NCBI GenBank assembly: GCA_015256455.1
Contig: JABZMB010000053.1
Span: forward strand, 1 to 8,561
Length of the DNA stretch: 8,561 nucleotides
Source: Solobacterium sp.
GTDB lineage: Bacteria; Bacillota_I; Bacilli_A; Erysipelotrichales; Erysipelotrichaceae
Reading direction: 5' to 3'
The notes under the pieces were generated by a model. It saw nothing but the letters and a program-made list of their open reading frames with translations. It was not told the DNA's origin and did not search any database. The number at the start of each line of letters is the position of its first letter. Position 1 is the first letter of the stretch. The position numbers were made by a program, and so were the translations under genes. Shown here in pieces: positions 6,065 through 8,561 of the stretch.

Positions 6065-6098
6065 ATCTGGTTATATGATTTTCTATTAATCTGGTAAT
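6065..6098 (+). promoter_or_regulatory. Candidate MocR operator upstream of the kinase gene: two direct repeats
   Basis: ATCTGGTTAT (6065-6074) and ATCTGGTAAT (6089-6098) differ in one base and start 24 bp apart on the same strand. The second abuts the poor -35 region of the kinase promoter, as expected for activator binding. The same motif with the same 24-bp period occurs upstream of the S-component gene (8084-8117). MocR-family regulators such as GabR and PdxR are known to bind direct repeats. Confidence 0.65.
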
Positions 6099-6119
6099 TT
6101 TCTCTTTTCTAGTATCTTC

Positions 6120-6125
6120 TATAAT
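6120..6125 (+). promoter_or_regulatory. Probable -10 box of the kinase gene
   Basis: TATAAT lies 26 bases before the start codon. The stretch 16-18 bases upstream (around 6096-6103) holds no recognisable -35 hexamer, which fits an activator-dependent promoter. Confidence 0.6.
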
Positions 6126-6151
6126 GAAAGTTATAGACTAGGAGATTTCTC

Positions 6152-6997
6152 ATGAAGAAAATTGTGACAATGCAGGATATATCCTGTGTAGGAAAATGCT
6201 CATTAACAGTTGCTTTACCAGTACTATCTGCGATGGGTATTGAAACTGCTGTTATCCCAACTGCCGTACTTTCAACACATACCATGTTTCAAGGCTTCAC
6301 CTTCCATGATTTAACCAGTGAAGTAAATCCAATACTCGCTCACTGGCAAAAAGAAGGCTTTACATTCGATGGAATCTACACAGGATATCTTGGTTCCTTT
6401 GAACAAATTGATCTTGCAAAAAAGATATTCGAAGAGTTTGGAACCCATGCCCTTCGAATTGTAGATCCATGCATGGCAGATAATGGAAAACTATACACAG
6501 GATTCGATATCCCATTTACCAAGAAGATGCGTGATTTATGTGCTATCGCAGACATCATTGTTCCAAACCTAACAGAAGCTTCCTTCTTATTAGATATTCC
6601 ATATCAGGAAAACTATGATGAAGACTATATCAAGCATGTACTACGTCAATTAACAGACCTTGGTTGTCATACTGCAATTATCACCGGTGTATCATTTGAA
6701 CCAGGCTGTATCGGTGCGTATGCATATGAAAAGGATACAGATACATACACGACATACTTCAACGAAGAAGAACCACAACATTTCCATGGTACAGGTGATA
6801 TTTGGGCAAGCACCTTCAGCGGGGGTCTTTTACAAGGTTTATCCCTACTACAAGCAATGACACTTGCATGTGACTATGTTAAGGAATCTATCCACAAAAC
6901 ATTGGAAGAAGAAAATCATAATATCTATGGTGTTAACTTTGAACAAGCAATGCCATTCTTAATCACATCATTACAGGAATACAAAAAGGAACATTAG
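6152..6997 (+). CDS. Pyridoxal/pyridoxamine kinase (vitamin B6 salvage), ribokinase-like superfamily
   Basis: The 281 residues match the pyridoxal kinase branch of the ribokinase-like fold, which phosphorylates pyridoxal, pyridoxamine or pyridoxine with ATP on the way to PLP. Seen in order: IVTMQDISCVGKCSLTVALP (4-23), the typical N-terminal strand and substrate region; the block VDPCMADNGKLYTGF (104-118); VPNLTEASFLL (137-147); and HGTGDIWASTFSGGLLQG (212-229), whose GTGD is the anion hole with Asp216 as the expected catalytic base. Length is normal. The ATG has GGAG seven bases upstream. It has its own promoter with the paired ATCTGGT motif, converges on the MocR gene, and lies near a vitamin-type ECF S component, all supporting B6 salvage. 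PdxK versus PdxY naming and the preferred vitamer cannot be settled here; an HMP/pyridoxine kinase (ThiD-like) is less likely from the N-terminal motif. Confidence 0.9.
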   Translation: MKKIVTMQDISCVGKCSLTVALPVLSAMGIETAVIPTAVLSTHTMFQGFTFHDLTSEVNPILAHWQKEGFTFDGIYTGYLGSFEQIDLAKKIFEEFGTHALRIVDPCMADNGKLYTGFDIPFTKKMRDLCAIADIIVPNLTEASFLLDIPYQENYDEDYIKHVLRQLTDLGCHTAIITGVSFEPGCIGAYAYEKDTDTYTTYFNEEEPQHFHGTGDIWASTFSGGLLQGLSLLQAMTLACDYVKESIHKTLEEENHNIYGVNFEQAMPFLITSLQEYKKEH

Positions 6998-7006
6998 TTC
7001 CTTTTT
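6983..7006. terminator. Bidirectional intrinsic terminator between the kinase and MocR genes
   Basis: AAAAAGGAAC-ATTA-GTTCCTTTTT is a perfect 10-bp hairpin flanked by A-runs on one side and T-runs on the other, so it can end transcripts from both directions. It overlaps the stop codon of the kinase (TAG at 6995-6997) and lies 13 bp beyond the MocR stop. Confidence 0.88.
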
Positions 7007-7019
7007 TCATGCATGCATA

Positions 7020-8072
7020 TCATTTTCTCATTTTCTTTCTCACGCGATTGATATGTCTTTCAAAGCTTCCATTCTGTATTAACTCCGCAACGATATACTG
7101 CATTAATGTTGAAACCGTATTGGAGCGAAAAGAGATTCTGTCTCGAAACTCCTTTAGGTTCTTCTTTGGTAATATCATATATCCTATACGAACGGATGGT
7201 GCGATAGTATTGGAAAAAGTATTTAGATAGATTACCTGTTCATTATCTAAAGCATATAGTGTTTCTCTACCATTCATCCCTAAGGTATATTCAGAGTCAT
7301 AATCATCTTCTACAATCCATGCATGATTTTCTTTTGCCCAATGGATATATTGTTTTCTCTTGTTGATATCTGTTGTACTACCTGATGGATAACTATGATA
7401 TGGCGTCACATGTAATACATCCGCATGATTCTTTTGTAATTCTGAATGTACAATACCATTCTTGCCAAGCTTCATACGTATAAGTTTTACATTCTCTGCA
7501 TCATACATGAGAGAGATTTTTTCGTATGATGGGTTTTCAATCGCATAAACTTTATCACGCCCAATCATACTCACTAGAATGCCATAAAAGTATTCTGAAC
7601 CAGAGCCAATGATGATCTGTTCTGGATCAACATAAATTCCACGAACACGTGCTAAGTATGATGCAATCGTTTTGCGAAGATATAACAAACCATTCCATGG
7701 CGACTTTACCAGTAATACATCTTGTCGCATACTCAATACTTTACGTGCAGCCATCGCAAATACATTGGAAGAAAACAACTTATCATTTGTAATCTGTATT
7801 TCTGGTACGATTTCGATACTACTATCTTCTTTGGCACTAAAAAAATCTTCTTCAAGATAACTTACGTAGTATCCACTTCTCATGCGAGATGTAATATATC
7901 CTTCTGAAGTTAATAGTTCATATGCATGTGCGACTGTTATCACACTGACATTTTCCTTATCTGCTAGAATACGTTTTGAAGGTAGTTTATCCCCTGTTTG
8001 ATATATTCCATGAATAATATCATTTCGAATCTTTAGGTAGAGATCCATGTATACTTTGGTTTTATTGTTCAT
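7020..8072 (-). CDS. MocR/PdxR-type GntR regulator with shortened, lysine-less aminotransferase domain
   Basis: The 350 residues begin with a GntR winged helix (about 7-72: YLKIRNDIIHGIYQTGDKLPSKRILADKE, split here as one domain, then SEGYITSRMRSGYYV). A linker follows, then a class I aminotransferase-like domain (about 100-350). PLP-fold marks include GSGSEYFYG (156-164), TPYHSYPSG (223-231) and EDDYDSEY (255-262). The segment that normally reads TFSKT, with the PLP-binding Lys, is TFSNTIAPSVRIGY (285-298), so residue 288 is Asn. The protein stops at INRVRKKMRK where relatives continue for about 100 more residues; MocR proteins are usually 450-500 long. The DNA just beyond is the terminator and antisense kinase sequence, so this is not a simple frameshift. 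Its likely targets are its own promoter, the divergent S component and the convergent kinase. It may respond to B6 without covalent PLP, to another ligand, or be decaying. The start has only a weak GGA-type ribosome site. Confidence 0.85.
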   Translation of the reverse strand: MNNKTKVYMDLYLKIRNDIIHGIYQTGDKLPSKRILADKENVSVITVAHAYELLTSEGYITSRMRSGYYVSYLEEDFFSAKEDSSIEIVPEIQITNDKLFSSNVFAMAARKVLSMRQDVLLVKSPWNGLLYLRKTIASYLARVRGIYVDPEQIIIGSGSEYFYGILVSMIGRDKVYAIENPSYEKISLMYDAENVKLIRMKLGKNGIVHSELQKNHADVLHVTPYHSYPSGSTTDINKRKQYIHWAKENHAWIVEDDYDSEYTLGMNGRETLYALDNEQVIYLNTFSNTIAPSVRIGYMILPKKNLKEFRDRISFRSNTVSTLMQYIVAELIQNGSFERHINRVRKKMRK

Positions 8073-8083
8073 ATATCATTCCA

Positions 8084-8117
8084 ATCTGGTCATATAAATT
8101 ATAACATTTCTGGGTAT
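8084..8117 (+). promoter_or_regulatory. Candidate MocR operator upstream of the S-component gene: two direct repeats
   Basis: ATCTGGTCAT (8084-8093) and TTCTGGGTAT (8108-8117) start 24 bp apart, the same period as the pair upstream of the kinase. The -10-like TAAAAT (8140-8145) is 32 bp after the start of the second repeat; the matching distance in the kinase promoter is 31 bp. The first repeat sits at the presumed start of the MocR transcript, which would allow autorepression. Confidence 0.6.
8098..8106 (-). promoter_or_regulatory. Probable extended -10 promoter of the MocR gene
   Basis: Minus strand TG-T-TATAAT, a good extended -10. The matching -35 is poor. Transcription would start near 8091, inside the repeat at 8084-8093. 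Confidence 0.5.
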
Positions 8118-8123
8118 ATACAG

Positions 8124-8133
8124 ATAACCAGAA
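8124..8133 (-). promoter_or_regulatory. Extra inverted copy of the operator motif
   Basis: The minus strand reads TTCTGGTTAT, nine of ten bases like the copy at 6065. It covers the -35 position of the MocR promoter and lies just upstream of the presumed -10 of the S-component gene, so it could serve either promoter. No partner 24 bp away on the minus strand is seen. Confidence 0.45.
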
Positions 8134-8139
8134 TCTATT

Positions 8140-8145
8140 TAAAAT
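8140..8145 (+). promoter_or_regulatory. Probable -10 box of the S-component gene
   Basis: TAAAAT, five of six matches to TATAAT, 21 bases before the ATG. It was chosen mainly because its distance from the repeats matches the kinase promoter. TATTTA at 8136 is an alternative. Confidence 0.4.
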
Positions 8146-8166
8146 ATACGCATATTTGGAGGTTTT

Positions 8167-8561
8167 ATGAATATTTCAGTAAAAAGATTTACTTTAATCG
8201 CAATGTTACTAGCGATGACGATAGTTTTATCTTCATTCAGTATCCCAGTACCAGGTGGACATCTATACTTTAATGACTTAGTTATTGTAACTGCCGCTCT
8301 CATGTTAAATCCTGTTGAGGCTTTCCTCGTTGGTGGTCTTGGTTCATTCCTTGGTGACTTGTTCTTCTATCCAACACCAATGTTTGTATCACTTGTTACT
8401 CATGGTTTACAGGCAATCGTGATTTCCCTATTAATATCTAAGAAGGAGAATCCTACTTTAAAGGACTATATTCTTGCGGTAACTGTAGGTGCAATTATCA
8501 TGGTTGTGGGATATACAATAGGACGTGCATTCATCTATGCAAATCCACAAACCGCAATGCT
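8167..8561 (+). CDS. ECF transporter S component (substrate-binding membrane subunit), partial; candidate vitamin B6 uptake protein
   Basis: I translated 131 residues from the ATG at 8167-8169, which has GGAGG four bases before it; the C-terminus is beyond the right edge. The protein is very hydrophobic. A first helix (about 8-25) leads to SIPVPGGHLYFNDLVVITAALMLNP, split by the family's typical short loop, then EAFLVGGLGSFLGDLFFYP and a third and fourth helix. The PVPGG, a conserved acidic residue before a long helix, then GGLGS-LGDL is the pattern of the small S components of energy-coupling-factor vitamin transporters (ThiW/HmpT/PdxU-like group). Such proteins bind a vitamin and share the EcfA-EcfA'-EcfT module encoded elsewhere. 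It is divergent from a MocR regulator and near a pyridoxal kinase under the same motif, so pyridoxine, pyridoxal or pyridoxamine is the best guess for the substrate; thiamine precursors or another vitamin remain possible. Confidence 0.8.
   Translation, partial: MNISVKRFTLIAMLLAMTIVLSSFSIPVPGGHLYFNDLVIVTAALMLNPVEAFLVGGLGSFLGDLFFYPTPMFVSLVTHGLQAIVISLLISKKENPTLKDYILAVTVGAIIMVVGYTIGRAFIYANPQTAM

Noticed and set aside
6376..6558. Minus-strand reading frame inside the kinase gene
   Set aside because: It is a shadow of the kinase coding frame, with no supporting signals.

Overview
The window is AT-rich Bacillota (Firmicutes) DNA. The protein types point to an anaerobic Erysipelotrichia- or Clostridia-like gut or oral bacterium: a Bacillus-type Fe-S PurF with a propeptide, a Listeria-like Dps, a riboswitch with a fused terminator, and an ECF vitamin transporter with a MocR regulator. 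The exact genus is not resolved. Ribosome binding sites are strong (AGGAG/GGAGG) and there is no sign of mobile DNA, tRNA, rRNA or CRISPR.

Positions 1-2940, minus strand: the start of a purine biosynthesis operon read leftwards, purE-purF-purM, with purM running off the left edge. The genes are tightly packed; purF and purM overlap by 17 bp. Upstream of purE (2941-3249) is a leader of about 200 nt that ends in an intrinsic terminator only about 30 nt before the purE start. This implies transcription attenuation, but I cannot assign the leader to any riboswitch class I know.

Positions 3250-4577, minus strand: a cation/proton antiporter of the CPA superfamily, preceded by a consensus sigma-A promoter and a fluoride (crcB-type) riboswitch. 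All core elements are visible, including a six-pair pseudoknot, and the downstream terminator competes with the aptamer. This looks like a fluoride-resistance unit. Next, also on the minus strand, is a dps-type ferritin (4639-5070) whose terminator region abuts the antiporter promoter.

Positions 5071-6057: a divergent intergenic region with repeats, then an AraC-family regulator on the plus strand.

Positions 6058-8561: a vitamin B6 salvage neighbourhood. A pyridoxal/pyridoxamine kinase gene (plus) converges on a MocR-type GntR/aminotransferase regulator (minus). The regulator is divergent from an ECF-transporter S component (plus, cut by the right edge). The promoters of the kinase and the S component carry the same 10-bp motif (consensus ATCTGGTTAT) as direct repeats exactly 24 bp apart, so a two-site MocR regulon can be proposed. 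The MocR protein is odd: the lysine that normally holds PLP is Asn288, and the last roughly 100 residues of the aminotransferase fold are absent, although its DNA-binding domain and the candidate operators look intact. This is the most unusual part of the window.
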